The notes: generated from the sequence alone by a model not told the origin. 64,000 nt of DNA from Bimastos eiseni (GCA_959347315.1 OY365809.1:2204806-2268805); one strand, 5' to 3'. Positions 22,200 to 34,403 are shown, numbered from the stretch's first letter. Made by a program: numbers and translations.

Positions 22200-22960
22200 A
22201 CTACATAGGAAAAAGAGGACCAAGAATTACTGTCATCAGGTGGCAATCATTGCGTTCGCAAGATGAGGCAATCTGAAATGCGAATCGTGAGTGAAGGACC
22301 TATTGGCGGTTGTATCCTCTATTCTCAGCGTTATTACATGCAGAACGCTATGGCTATAGTCTGAGATGGCTACCTTAACGTTGGACCTTAAACGCTCTGA
22401 TATTTTAAGTTTTTAAATGCCACTTCCTCTTTCGGTCATTAGGTTCAAATGTCAAACGTCGCCACTTGTCTTTTATATATAATATTCGTAAATATGAATA
22501 ATTCATATATACTTAACTGTGATTACACAGAAAATAAGCAAGTATCTTATTTGATAACACGCTTTCTTTAGACACCCTGAAAACGATCCTATATGAAGCT
22601 ATATAAAGACGGAATAACGAAAGGCATTCGCTCAAGCTACACACCTTTGTTCACGTCTCTCCTGCGGGTTCAAATGTCCAACTCCCCCACTCCTATCGTT
22701 GATGTGCTTCGTCTTTAAGCTTTCCATATCCATCTCCTATCATCCAATCAATCATCATCTGTCTTGGGTTTCATTTTGTTCGCCTCCAATCACTTTACCT
22801 TCTACGATTGTTCTTAATATAGCGAGTCTCCTCTCAGTGTGTATTTCTGACAAATCATATCGTAGGACCTTCCGTTCCTCGGATAGGGGTTGGGGGATGA
22901 GCCATTGGCACCGCGAGTTCGACATTCGATCAAACAGAACCGAGGTTGCGGATCCCTCCG
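22200..22960. other. intergenic stretch, nothing firm
   Basis: No host gene recognised. About 22740-22900 may be a decayed antisense LINE piece, but no motif is decisive. Confidence 0.4.
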
Positions 22961-22964
22961 TTTG

Positions 22965-23135
22965 GAATTGACTTCAGCTAGCTAGCGCTGCGCATACTCC
23001 CAATGAACAATCTGCCAGCATTCTATCGTATCCTCAAGTTTCTGTTGGGCTGCAGCCTGGCGTAGAGCGCCTCTGAGTAGGGATCTTGAAAGAGCGCTAT
23101 ATGGATTTGCTGAAAGAATTAATGAATGAGTCATT
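22965..23135 (+). mobile_element. L2-like LINE 3' untranslated end
   Basis: 'agagcgcctctgagtaggga' and 'tcttgaaagagcgctatatg' form the typical end block, with an AATG-like tail 'attaatgaatgag'. Confidence 0.6.
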
Positions 23136-23199
23136 TACCACATTCTTACTGAGTGCTTCCTATTCTCAAACCAGTTCCGTAACTTCTTTGTTTGTTTAA

Positions 23200-23480
23200 T
23201 GTTCCGACCAGCTGAATGTCACTCTTCTTTTCTATGTCCATATTTAAAATGTCTCCAGCCTTCTTACGTCAACTTTCTCATGATATCTCTGGTATGTACA
23301 GCACCACAACTTACAAGTATATTTTTCATTATTTTCTTCAGATTCCTGTCTAGTTGTCTTCTCGATAAAGAACGCATATTTCCTATTGACATCCTTCTTT
23401 TAGTTGCTTTGTGACACCTGATATCTGTTATTATCACACGCCAAATGCTCTGTAATTCCATATAACTGCGATGGATCAAG
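23200..23480 (-). mobile_element. LINE reverse-transcriptase thumb fragment
   Basis: The minus-strand frame has KRRMSIGNMRSL, LDRNLKKIMKNIL and SCGAVHT. This pattern fits the region after the RT catalytic core in LINEs that end with 'RKLRYFGH...RGRP' (see 57.8 kb): a K-R-I-x-x-x-K stretch, an LKKxIMK stretch and a YGxExWT-like remnant. Confidence 0.45.
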
Positions 23481-23925
23481 TTTTAAAGGTGTCTAAAGTT
23501 AGCTCTCTGAATAATCGCCTCTTTGTTCCATAAAACCAAATCCAAGTAAAACAAGAAAAAATACTCTTCATTTTTCGATTTCTATGGGTCTTTGCCTCTA
23601 TGACTGCGTTCGGTCATGGGAATTTAATCTTTAGTTTTGCACGATTGTCGATTTTTTCCTACAATTGAAGCAATTGAGCTTTTCAATAAACATATTTCAG
23701 CGCAACCCTCAAAGAATCGACGTTTCAGGGCCAACGATTAATAATGGTTTTGCCACATCTCTCGGCTGATTGATTAATGGTAGTTTTTACTTAAAACGAC
23801 GTCAACTTATAAGACAGATGATCATTGATTAGGGTCGTAGACTTTCTTTATCCGGCTTTGAGAGTTTTAGACACCCTTAAATTGCTTAATTTGTTATCTA
23901 CATAAACCAGCATGTTATCACGCTA
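23455..23925 (+). mobile_element. M1-family element, facing M1 ends
   Basis: An M1 motif in forward sense ('gttttaaaggtgtctaaag', 23482) and one in reverse sense ('ttttagacacccttaaattg', 23869) face each other about 390 bp apart. Between them lies module B, with 'accaaatccaagtaaaac', 'caataaacatatttcag' and 'cgcaaccctcaaagaatc', also found at 24.65, 38.3, 43.0 and 50.6 kb. No transposase. It is best explained as a MITE-like or other non-autonomous repeat. Confidence 0.5.
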
Positions 23926-23956
23926 TTCAACTGAACTCCGCCACCGGTAGTACTCG

Positions 23957-24037
23957 GCCAGTGCCAGTCCCAAACCTGGATAAAGGAGGAGGGCGACGCT
24001 AATGGTCTCTGTTATCACACAGTGTTGTTAAACTGCA
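23957..24037 (+). repeat. M2 dispersed repeat, well preserved
   Basis: One of the best copies: 'ccagtgccagtcccaaacc', 'ggaggagggcgacgctaatg' and 'agtgttgttaaactgc'. It begins about 75 bp after the reverse M1 motif at 23869, an arrangement also seen at 39.1 kb. Confidence 0.8.
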
Positions 24038-24039
24038 TC

Positions 24040-24600
24040 TGCCTTGCTATTCAACTCACTCATTAAACTAGTTCTATAAGTGTGGTAACTTTCGTTTAAT
24101 CATTAAAAGCTCAATAATATGCCAAAATGACTTAAAATCAATAAATTGTGTCACGATCTGTCGGTTAGCCAAAATGACTTAAAACCAATAATTTTGTGTC
24201 ACGATTTGTCGGTTAGCAATAATCACCGATCCATCCAATCACGAGTCTCAACCGCAGGCTGATAACTGCATGACGATTTGTGGTCGATTTCATACTATGA
24301 ATGTTCGTGAATACCTTTTATTATCTATAGAAAGCCTATAGATTAGATATCCAGCCAAATTTCCAAAGCATAATACGTATCACCCTTGATGCCTAAATCT
24401 GACTAAACATTCCAGAGCGAATCCACTTCGTGATCCTTTCACTAATAATCTCTTTATATCACTTGGAATCTGTCGTAATTATAATTTCTCGACAGCAAAA
24501 TCCGCTCACCTCTTTCATTTCCCTTTCTTCAGCGTATATTCAGACTGGAGTTTCATATCATTATGCTGCAACTTTACTCGCCTGTATAAGTAAATAACTG
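24040..24600. other. intergenic stretch
   Basis: A short imperfect duplication around 24130 and 24172 ('ccaaaatgacttaaaa' ... 'cgatctgtcggttagc' repeated 43 bp apart). Nothing else recognised. Confidence 0.5.
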
Positions 24601-25035
24601 CTCCAATGCTGCATATAAATAAATGAAATTTTTTACACCATTTTAAAGGTGTCTAAGGAAGGCGCTCTCGCTAATCGGTTTCGCAGTTCCAGCAAACTAA
24701 ATCCAAGTTAAAGAGCACTCTTTGTGCACTCATCAATCTCTGTTGGAGTTTTTTTCTTTTATGACTGTGTTCGTACTCGTTAATTTACTTTTAAGTTATT
24801 CAGGTCCTTCGAATTTACTTAATTCCATTGCTACAGTGGCGTATTTCAATAGCATATTTAAAAGAATCCACGTTTTATGATCAAGCATTCAAAGTACTTT
24901 GTCGACACCTGGCGACTAATTGAATAATAACAATGTTCTTCATTTAGAACGACAATGTCTCATAATATAGATCAATCAATCAACAACCATGAGCTTATCG
25001 CCCCTAGGTGTCTGGTGCCTTTCTGGTCACATCTC
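24600..25035 (+). mobile_element. M1-family element (module B copy 2)
   Basis: 'accattttaaaggtgtctaa' is followed by 'actaaatccaagttaaagag', 'cactcatcaatctctgttgg', 'gacacctggcgactaattga' and 'ggtgtctggtgcctttctgg'. The order is the same as in the copies at 23.5 and 38.3 kb. Confidence 0.55.
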
Positions 25036-25229
25036 TCCACATGTCTCCGTTTATTGCTGCGTGGCTCAATTCTTGTAGATTTGTTCCACACCATTCTTCA
25101 AAGAGGCTCGATAATACAAGACTACTGCATACACTCGGGTAATATTCTTCAATGTCCATTACTTATGTTTTCTTCCTCCTTTGTTTGTCCCTTCCATTCC
25201 AAAAACCAGTTCATTACCGCCACCAGCAG

Positions 25230-25995
25230 CCTCCTCTCATCCTCCTCTCATCCTCCTCTCATCCTCCTCTCATCCTCCTCTAATCCTCCTCTCATCCTCC
25301 TCTTATCCTCCTCTCATCCTCCTCTCATCCTCCTCTTATCCTCGTCTCATCCTCCTCTTATCCTCCTCTCATCCTCCTCTTATCCTCCTCTCATCCTCCT
25401 CTTATCCTCCTCTCATCTTCCTCTTATCCTCCTCTCATCCTCCTCTCATCCTCCTCTTATCCTCCTCTCATCCTCCTCTTATCCTCCTCTCATCCTCCTC
25501 TTATCCTCCTCTCATCCTCCTCTTATCCTCCTCTCATCCTCCTCTCATCCTCCTCTCATCCTCCTCTCATCCTCCTCTCATCTTCCTCTTATCCTCCTCT
25601 CATCCTCCTCTTATCCTCCTCTCATCCTCCTCTCATCCTCCTCTTATCCTCCTCTCATCCTCCTCTCATCCTCCTCTTATCCTCCTCTCATCCTCCTCTT
25701 ATCCTCCTCTTATCCTCCTCTCATCCTCCTCTCATCCTCCTCTCATCCTCCTCTCATCCTCCTCTTATCCTCCTCTCATCCTCCTCTTATCCTCCTCTCA
25801 TCCTCCTCTTATCCTCCTCTCATCCTCCTCTCATCCTCCTCTTATCCTCCTCTCATCCTCCTCTCATCCTCCTCTCATCCTCCTCTTATCCTCCTCTCAT
25901 CCTCCTCTAATCCTCCTCTCATCCTCCTCTCATCCTCCTCTTATCCTCCTCTCATCCTCCTCTTATCCTCCTCTCATCCTCCTCTCATCCTCCTC
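25230..25995 (+). repeat. 11-bp minisatellite, about 69 units
   Basis: Unit CTCATCCTCCT with a common variant CTTATCCTCCT and rare CTAAT and CTTCCT forms. Because 11 is not a multiple of three, all frames rotate through the same peptide, giving open frames of 290-350 codons (SSSHPPLILL type) that are not genes. Confidence 0.97.
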
Positions 25996-26144
25996 TTTAA
26001 TTTTTGTATATGATGATATGGAGATTAATTGTAAATTATCTGTATAACATACACACACAATAAATGGGAGTTAATTATACCCAAGATAATTCAATCAAAG
26101 ATTTTCAAGGTATTACATCATAGTCTAATTTTGATAGGTCTGAG

Positions 26145-26330
26145 GTCACTTTTCTGGCTCTCTATGATGTCTCAGCAGCGTGCGACATGGTCGATCATGA
26201 TATTCTTCTCCAGCGTATTGAGACCTCTTATGACCTTAAAGGCCTTCCCCTCAATTGGTTCCGCTCATGCCTTTCTGTACGAACCCAAATGACTGTTGAC
26301 TCTCGAATTCAATGGGTTCACGTTAAATAG
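26145..26330 (+). mobile_element. LINE reverse-transcriptase palm fragment
   Basis: An open frame of 61 codons reads VTFLALYDVSAACDMVDH and later LNWFRSCLSVRTQMTVDS, ending in TAG. It is the RT motif A block (x-D-x-S-A-A-F-D-T-V-D-H) of L2/CR1-like LINEs, with the usual Phe changed to Cys. Isolated and truncated at both ends. Confidence 0.75.
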
Positions 26331-26572
26331 GCAATAGGTTAATAGGTTATTAACTGGCTGACCAATTTTTGTCGACGTGAAGGACTTAACTATCACTAAG
26401 AAAACTGGTGTGACGTTGTCTTAAGCATGATTGACGGCGCACAAAGACACCGGCATTTACATAACACTCAATAGTATAAATACCCGTTGAAGTCTATTAA
26501 GAGTTGTGAACAGATCCATATAGCAGAGTTGCTTAGCAAGTCGCCGCTCAACATCAGTTTAAGAAAGTAAGT

Positions 26573-26900
26573 AAGTGTATACTTTATTGAACCGCACTAC
26601 ACAAACAGCAGACTAATTGCAAATCATCACAGCATTTATTTACTAAATTGCCAGCTTTGGAGCTGCGTAAGAGTAAGGAGAAGGATCAGTGATGGTGTCA
26701 CAATTTTGTGTAGCTTACGAGTATTAAAACTACGCTGCGTTAGCGTGTCAGCATTCGGGATCTCTCGATTGCGTGCTCGAGGACGGAGTGAGTAGCTAAT
26801 ATTTTTTCAAGGTTCCGTAGACAACTTAGGATCATGTGAAGCATGGAGGAGAAACGGTACGCTTGCATGGTAAAGAAGTTATACAATTGGTCATACGTTC
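26573..26900 (-). mobile_element. LINE or SINE 3' end with (ACTT)n tail
   Basis: Read on the minus strand the segment ends 'caataaagtatacacttact' with an ACTT tail (26573-26590). A short upstream frame, LTQRSFNTRKLHKIV, looks LINE-like. The family is unknown. 26330-26570 shows nothing. Confidence 0.4.
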
Positions 26901-26951
26901 CATTTAGACACCCTTACAGTGTTATTGCGCAACACTATATTATCAGTCTGA

Positions 26952-28850
26952 AACTCTAATAGTGATTCTCCTTTAGCAAATGTATTTATAAATGCTGAAT
27001 CTTCTTATGTTACAAATGATGAACATACTGATATCATTATTGTTGAAATTGGTGATGTTTCAAATGTTGATCATAATGATGTCATAAAAACTGATTGCAC
27101 TCAAGTTATAGATGTGTACTCTAGTGTCACAAATGTTGAAGATACTAATGTTGAATCTGTTGCAAATGCTGAACATAATGATGTTGCATCTCACATTCAT
27201 GCTACAACAGCACAACAAATAAATACAAAACCACAAACACAGAATACAACACCTCACATGTATACTACAACAACAGAACAAGTGAATACAAAACTACAAA
27301 CACAGACTACAACACCTCACATGTATAATACAACAGCACAACAAATGAATGCAAAATTACAAACACAGACTACAACACCTCACATGCATACTACAACAAC
27401 ACAGCAAATGAATGCAAAACCACAAATACAGATTATGACAAATCACATATACACTACGACAACACAACAAATGAATACAAAACTACAAACACAGACTACG
27501 ACACCTCACATGCATACTATAACAGCACAATCACATACCACAGAATCACAACAAATGATTACAAATGGCTTAATGTCTGATAAAAGGGTTTTAAAATCTA
27601 TTTATCATCATCCTTTGACAGAAGAACAGAAATTATTGCAGAAAGATAGAAATGATAGAACAGTTTTTGTAACTGGGGAGGAGGACAATCTTCTAAAATT
27701 ATATAATCACAAACCTAGGCAACTTAATAAAGAAGTCATTGAGGGGGCTGGGGGTCAGGTCGAGAAGGTGTATATTACCAGAAAGGGAGATTTACGAATT
27801 ATAGCTGTAAATCTGTCACAAAGGAATAAATTAATGAAATTAAATCATTTGGATAATAAACCCGTTAAAACTAGCCTGCCATTTGCTCTAAGTAAATCAA
27901 AATCAAGTGTAAATAAGTCATTGCCTTTATTGCCTTCGTCACTTCAGAAACCAAATGTGGAATACTCCGTAAAAGGAGTAATATATGGTTTACTGGAAAG
28001 CCAGAGCAACATGGATGAGATTGCTAGGGAAGTGGGTGCAAAATATATGCACAGATTAGGTAATGCTGCACATAGTAAATCAACGTTGATAGCATTTGAT
28101 AAAGGTACTTTACTGCCTAATCACATTGAAATTGATAATAACCGATATTTTGTTCATCCTTTTGTACCTCTACCCAAACGTTGTGATAGATGTCAAAAAT
28201 TTGGACATTTTAAAAATCAGTGCAGAAAGTCTGAAATATGCAGCTGGTGTAGCGGTAATCACAACTATTTAGATTGCATAGATACAGCTACATGTAAATG
28301 TGCTAATTGTGGCATGGCACATAGCGCTGCTTATAAGTCGTGTCCAAAATATGTTGAGTTGCAGAGTGCCCTTAAAATTCGAACAATTGAAAATATTTCC
28401 TTAAATGAGGCAATGAAAAAAGTTCAAGCAATAAAGGAGCAGAATTCTGTGAATGATACCACAGATAATCAGATTGACATACAGATGGATAAAATTCCTC
28501 TATATGCATCCCAATTAAAAATTGGAACCAAACATGATAATGTGCAACTGTCATTACCAGTGTTACCAGTCAAAGGTAAACCTTCTCTTAAACCAGTAAA
28601 TCTGAAAATGTCATCTGACACGGTAGGATCATTTCTGAATTTTGATAAAAACAAATATAAATCATTTGCTACAGATGATAGGGATATACATGCTCAAAGT
28701 CCTGATTCGTCTCTTAATCAGTCATTTGTACTTGGCGTTTTGGCAGCCATTGATAAATCAATAAATAAAGAGCAGCTTAAAACTATAATAAGTCGAGTAG
28801 CATCTGAAATGTTGTTTAAAAATGAGATCCATTTCGAATGTATTAAATAA
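26952..28850 (+). pseudogene. LINE ORF1, gag-like zinc-knuckle protein
   Basis: The frame is open from 26952 to the TAA at 28848-28850. It probably encodes the RNA-binding partner of the element. The first part (about 27190-27540) holds five copies of a 21-residue unit (TTTPHM...QQMN.K.QTQ) made by a 63-bp tandem repeat. A conserved-looking middle starts DRTVFVTGEEDNLLKLY. Three zinc knuckles follow at about 28180-28365: CDRCQKFGHFKNQC (CX2CX4HX4C), CSWCSGNHNYLDC (CX2CX3HX4C) and CANCGMAHSAAYKSC (CX2CX3HX6C). No ATG lies in frame before the 21-residue repeats, so the copy is 5'-truncated or its start codon is lost. Confidence 0.85.
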
Positions 28851-28909
28851 ATAATTTGAAATTAAATCCTGGAATAAAAATAATATTAATTCTTTAAAAT
28901 TATACCATT

Positions 28910-30235
28910 ATGGCTCTTTCTATTCTGCAATGGAATGCTAACAGCTTATACAATAATAAAGATCAACTTAGAAATTTTATATATAATACTATTAATCCTC
29001 CTGATATAATATGTGTACAACAAACATATCTTAAAATTAAATATAATGCTCCTAAATTAGATGGTTATAATGTTTTACGTAAAGACTGCATAACTAATAA
29101 AACGGGGGGATTGGTTATATATATAAAAATAGGTTTAAATTTCACTGTGTTAGATTTACCTGATGTTTTGAATATAGAAATTCAAGGAATTGAAATTAAA
29201 ACAATAAATGGACATTTGAAAATTTTTAATATGTATTTGTCCCCATCGCAAGAATTAATAAAACAAAATCTTCAAAAATTGTTCATGCATAAGAGGTCAC
29301 TTATGGTAGGAGATTATAATACTCATAATAAAATGTGGGGTTCCTCACAAACAAATGTAAGGGGTAAAATATTAGAAGATATATTAATTGAAACTAATAC
29401 AGTGGTACTTAATACGGGACAGGCTACACATATTAATTCAAGGCAGACAAATATTAATTCAGTCATTGACTTAAGCATCTGTTCACAAGATTTAGCTTTA
29501 AATGCAAAACATAGAGTTACTAATTATAATATGGGTTCTGATCATTTTGCCTGTTTAACTAATATAAATGAAGAAATAATTATAGAAAATAATTTGAGTA
29601 TGCATGTATGGAAATTAAATAAAGCTAACTGGAAAGAATACAAGGAAAATACTAAATTGGCTATAACAACTGAAATTTTGGATAATCAAAGCATAGATAA
29701 TAAGTATAATAATATAGTGCAATGTATTACTGATACAGCCAAAAAAGTTATACCTTATAAGAAATTAAATTCTAAAAATATTAATAAACAACAAAAGAAA
29801 TTTAAACCATTGCCGTATTGGAATGATAAATGTTCAGAAGCTATTTATAAAAGAAATCAACATAGGAATAAAATGAAGAAAACTAAGGAGCTTGGAGATT
29901 ATCTGGAATATAAAAAACAAGAAGCCATTGTTAAACAAACAATTAAATCAGAAGCTAAATCTAGTTGGCAGGATTACTGTACTGGGTTAACAGATCAAAC
30001 AAAATTGGGTTCTGTATGGAATTGGGCGAGGAGAATGAATGGTGTAGAAAGTTATTCATCTATTCCAACACTCAAAAGTAATGGTTATTTAGCAGAATCT
30101 AACATAGATAAAGCAAATTTATTAGCTCAAACTTATGCTAATTCCAGTGATTCACAAAATTATAATGAGAAATTTCTAAATTACATTAAGGATAATCAAT
30201 TACATAATAATTTAATTAATGTAGATTGTATGTAA
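28910..30235 (+). pseudogene. LINE ORF2, endonuclease part
   Basis: An ATG start, 59 bp after ORF1. This is the apurinic-type endonuclease that nicks target DNA to prime reverse transcription. Motifs: LQWNANS (catalytic N9), CVQQTYL at 35-41, GDYNTHN (D135, N137), SVIDLSI at 184-190 and GSDHFACL with D211 and H212. The usual catalytic glutamate of the QET motif is Gln at residue 38 (codon at 29021). This should abolish cleavage. The frame ends after residue 441 by a one-base shift at about 30233. Confidence 0.88.
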
Positions 30236-30242
30236 TGATGAA

Positions 30243-32696
30243 ATGAATTATTCAATGAATGAATTATTTAATATTAATGAATTGAAACAAGCAATTGTAT
30301 CTGTTAAGAATAATAAGTCACCAGGTGAGGATAGAATCCCTTATGAATTATTTAAATATCTTCATAAAGATGCTATGATAGTTTTATTGACATTTTTTAA
30401 TGAAATTTGGATTCAGGGAATTTTTCCAAATGATTGGCATCATGCTATTATTTTGCCTTTGTTAAAACCAAGTAAAATTGTAGAAATTCCGGATTCATAC
30501 AGGCCAATTTCTTTGACAGCTACTATGTGTAAAATAATGGAAAAAATGGTAACTAATAGACTGCAATGGTATTTAGAAAAAAATTCTCTCATTACTAAAA
30601 ACCAATCAGGTTTCCGTAAATATAGAAGTACCATGGATCAGATTTTGAAACTACAAGACACAATATTAAAGAAATTAAAGAATAAGGAACATGTACTAGC
30701 AGTATTCATTGATTTTGAAAGGGCTTTTGATATGCTGCATGTGCCAACTCTTATAAAAAAATTAAAAAAATTAGGTATTACAGGCAATATAACTACATGG
30801 ATAGAGAAATTTCTATCTGAAAGAACATTTCAAGTAAAGGTTGGTGCTGAAATGTCCACTAAATTTAAGCAACAAAATGGCACACCTCAAGGTTCAATAA
30901 TTTCTCCTTTATTATTTCTGATTATGATTAATGACATTCCATCAGGACCAAAGGGAATTGATATGTCCCTTTTTGCAGATGACAGTGCTGTTTATTTAGG
31001 CCATAGGAATGTAAAAATACTGGAAACTAAAATACAACAATCAATTAATTCAATAATTAACTGGTGTAATGAAAATGGCTTCAAAATTTCAATAAATAAA
31101 ACAGTTGCAGTTTTATTCACTAATAGTATAAGTACACCCAATATAAGTATCAAAGTTGATCAACAAAACATTAAAATGGAAAATAAAGCTAAATTCTTAG
31201 GTGTAATTTTTGATAAGACATTAAGTTGGAGACCTCATATAGATTATATCATAGAGAAGTGTAAAAAAAGATTAAACCTTATAAGAGCACTCTCAGGATA
31301 TCATTGGGGTGCTTCAAAGAAATCTTTATTAGCTATATATAGAGCTCTAATTAGATCAATTTTAGATTATGGGGATGTAGCATATTCATCAGCTTCAAAA
31401 TCAATATTAAATAAACTTAATACAATTCAAAATGAGGCTTTAAGATTATGTTGTGGTGTACCAAAGTGCTCCTCTGCTGCAGCCTTGCAAAATGAATGTG
31501 GGGAATTACCTTTAAATCTAAGAAGATTAAATAACTCTATTAAAATGGAAATTAAAATAATTGGTAATAAACATCATCCATGTACATCCACTTCTAAATT
31601 ACATTGGACAGACATCTATAAAACACCTCAGAATAAAAATAATTCTATTTTTATTCGTACTCAAGAATTCATTTCATCTATTATAAATACATCATTTATT
31701 GGTCCTACCTTCCCTTCATGTCCTCCTTGGAATAATCAGCAAATTGAAATAGATATGAGTCTCAATGATCAGATTAATAAAAAGACTACTAATCCAGAAT
31801 TCATGAAATTAGCTGCTCAGGAAATAGTATTGAAATATAATAATGACATTCATATTTATACAGATGGTTCAAAGATAGATGATTTAGTAGCTGCTGCATT
31901 TATAATTCCAAGTTTGGATATTATAAGAAAATTCAAATTATGTGATTATTCTTGTATTTTTGCTGCTGAACTAACTGCAGTAAAAGAAGCAATTTTGTGG
32001 ATTATTAATGATAAGGATTATAATAATTGTAATTTTGTCATTTTCTCGGATTCTTTAAGTGTACTGTCTTCTATTCAGAGGAACAGGTGTAATTCTAGAC
32101 CAACTTTATTTAATGAATTATTAATTGAATTAAATAAATTAACTTTACATAGAGTAAAATTGGCATGGATACCTGGTCATGTAGGTCTAAAAGGTAATGA
32201 AATGGCTGATAAAATGGCCAAACAAGCATTACATATTGATTCTATAACTTCTACAGATTATATAGAACAGGAGGAAATATACCCATTGATTAAAACATAT
32301 ATAATCAATAAATGGCAATTGCAATATACTAATGATGATAAAGGAAATTTTTATAAAAATATATGCCCAATTGTTTCCACTGATATTAAGTTAATAGATC
32401 CATGTAGACAAAAAGAGGTTCAAATTAGTCGTTTAAGATTAGGAGTTGCCCTTACTAATAAAAGATTATTTCTAATGAGAAGGCATCCCAATGGATTGTG
32501 TGACTTATGTAAGACTACAGACAGTATAGCACATCTACTAATGGAGTGTAAGAAAGAAAATATAGCCTCTATGTTGAAGGATCAATGTAGCATTTATAAA
32601 TTGGAATTTAATGTGAAAAATTTACTTGATGTAGGATGTATACAAAGTGTCATTTATAGACTTATTAAAACAATAAATAAAGGGATTATACTCTAA
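30243..32696 (+). pseudogene. LINE ORF2, reverse transcriptase-RNase H part
   Basis: It continues ORF2 in another frame; one extra T near 30233 explains the split. RT motifs, counted from the ATG at 30243: SYRPISLT (85-92), NQSGFRKYRST (120-130), FIDFERAFDM (155-164), NGTPQGSIISPLLF (212-225), LFADDSAVYL (243-252, catalytic Asp pair) and KFLGVIFD. RNase H follows at about 535-680 with IYTDGSK, AAELTAVKEAI, FSDSLSVL and PGHVGLKGNEMAD, which supply the D-E-D-H/D active site. A zinc finger CDLCKTTDSIAHLLMEC lies near residue 752. All catalytic residues in this part look intact. Confidence 0.9.
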
Positions 32697-32952
32697 TTAA
32701 ATCTCTTTCATTTATATTACTATATAATTTATTGTATGTGTATATAGATGGACTAGACATATCACGTGTTTATCAGGATGACGCATATCAATTAACTCAT
32801 GTGATCTCAGTAGCATGCATACAGATTATAGTGGTTTATAGATGTATAAAAATAATAATTGTAGGTTTAATATTATAATTCATAATATCTTATAATTATG
32901 TTATAATTAAATTACATTGTTAAATAATAATGGAATCAATAACAACACATAA

Positions 32953-33080
32953 GGAAGAAAGAAGACAAATAGACTAAAGAAAGAAAGAAAACAGAAAGAC
33001 TAAAGAAAGAAAGAAAACAGAAAGACTAAAGAAAGAAAGAAACAGAAAGACTAAAGAAAGAAAGAAAACAGAAAGATAAA
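32953..33080 (+). repeat. 26-bp tandem repeat in LINE 3' UTR
   Basis: Unit 'actaaagaaagaaagaaaac' plus 'agaaag', about 4.5 copies. Confidence 0.9.
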
Positions 33081-33214
33081 TGATTAAAACTATATATGAA
33101 ATTGAACTGATATGTAACAAATTTTAAAGACGTCAACGGCCTGTGTTGCTATAGGATGTCGTTAAACTGTTGAATAATAAATAAATAATAATACAGCCAG
33201 CGTGTCATGCAATT

Positions 33215-33458
33215 GGTTAAACACAATTTGTTTTATTTTGAACATTTCTTGATCCAAATATTGACGCAAATATTGTTACACTTGCATGAGATACCACATG
33301 ACATGTATTTTAGATGATGTTAGTTTAAAGTTCAGACAGTTATGAATAATGTCTTTTGGACGCTATGAATTTATTATCACTGTACTGTATATGTTTCAAA
33401 TTGTCGTCAACGACCATTGATGTCATACGACGACGTTAAACCGTGGAATAACAATAAT
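33215..33458 (+). mobile_element. 3' end of a second I-group LINE
   Basis: It is nearly the same as 61730-62001, with 'cttgatccaaatattgacgc', 'catgagataccacatgacat' and 'cgacgacgttaaaccgtgga', then an ATAA-type tail. It lies about 20 bp after the tail of the large LINE. Confidence 0.8.
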
Positions 33459-33469
33459 TTGCAGCGTCT

Positions 33470-34395
33470 CCGTTCGAAGCTTCAACGATGAAAATACAGC
33501 AGAATTCCTTGATTTTGAATGATAATAATTATTATTCAGTGAATGTCACGCAGTCAGAAGAATCAATATTGATGATTAGGTTGTAATCACGTGTGAACTC
33601 ATTAAATTTATCCTGTTATTCTGGGTGTTCTGGCATCTATAGCAAATCAAATACCAGAATGGAAGTTAAACATCTTGTTTGTTGTCGGATATCAGATTTC
33701 CTTTCTGAAAACGAAATTCAATTCCGATGGAAACAATAAGGACAATAAATACATTTAAAACCTGCTGCTGGTCTCGTGACCTAAGACACCTGCAGCGCTT
33801 CTGAACGGCTCAGCCTGCTGGATTTTCTATGGGCATGTCGTCTGATTAAATTATGTACTTACTTACTTACTTAGAAGCGCTTTACGGATTCTTAAATACT
33901 GTATATATATTGTATTGTATATGTATTGTATGTATTGCATATACATACAATGAAATGATGGTTTTTGATATCACCCATTTTGACGTAAAGGCCTTAGAGA
34001 ACATCTTATCATCTAAACCACTTCAATTACGCATAAATTTAAAAGTTTAATATAATGGAACATATCACGTAAAAATTGGAGGTTCCTTATCCGACAAATG
34101 CACATGATTATAATATATATCATCCATCTGTAGCGTTTAAAATTGAAAATATCTTCAACTTATTAAGAGAAATTAATTGCCCTGGTCAAGCGAACTGAAG
34201 ATAAGACAGATAATACTGAAAATATAGCGATCTTTGCAATTATATAGTTTTCCTTAGAACAACTTTAAAGGTGTCTAGGTATAAGTTTAATTATATCTTA
34301 AATACTAGCTATGTGACGCTGCTATCACTAAAATAAGAGCCTGAGCCTTCACTGGCTTTGCCTCGGCGTTGGAAGCTTATTGAAGCATATCAGTC
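33470..34395. other. intergenic stretch with an (ACTT)n tail and one M1 motif
   Basis: 'tacttacttacttacttag' at about 33853-33873 looks like a retroelement tail on the plus strand. A forward M1 motif, 'aactttaaaggtgtctagg', lies at 34261. Nothing else recognised. Confidence 0.45.
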
Positions 34396-34403
34396 AACTA
34401 TGG

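Larger units (their letters stand above)
26950..33195 (+). mobile_element. near-complete I-group (Nimb-like) LINE
   Basis: A 6.2-kb non-LTR retrotransposon, strongly A+T-rich. Order: ORF1 with three zinc knuckles; a 59-bp gap; ORF2 with AP-type endonuclease, reverse transcriptase, RNase H and a C-terminal zinc finger; then a 3' UTR with a 26-bp tandem repeat; then a tail 'gatgtcgttaaactg' followed by AATA-type units. The RNase H domain together with an AP endonuclease places it in the I group of LINEs; Nimb is the likeliest clade because of the host type, but this is not proven. Its 5' end is lost or mutated near 26950. Damage: no ORF1 ATG, an endonuclease residue change and one frameshift. 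It is relatively young, since about 1800 codons contain only these lesions. Confidence 0.9.

Noticed and set aside
24955..26047. Two overlapping Ser/Leu/Pro-rich frames of about 350 and 290 codons
   Set aside because: They are the 11-bp minisatellite read in rotating frames. The non-repeat ends contain nothing protein-like.
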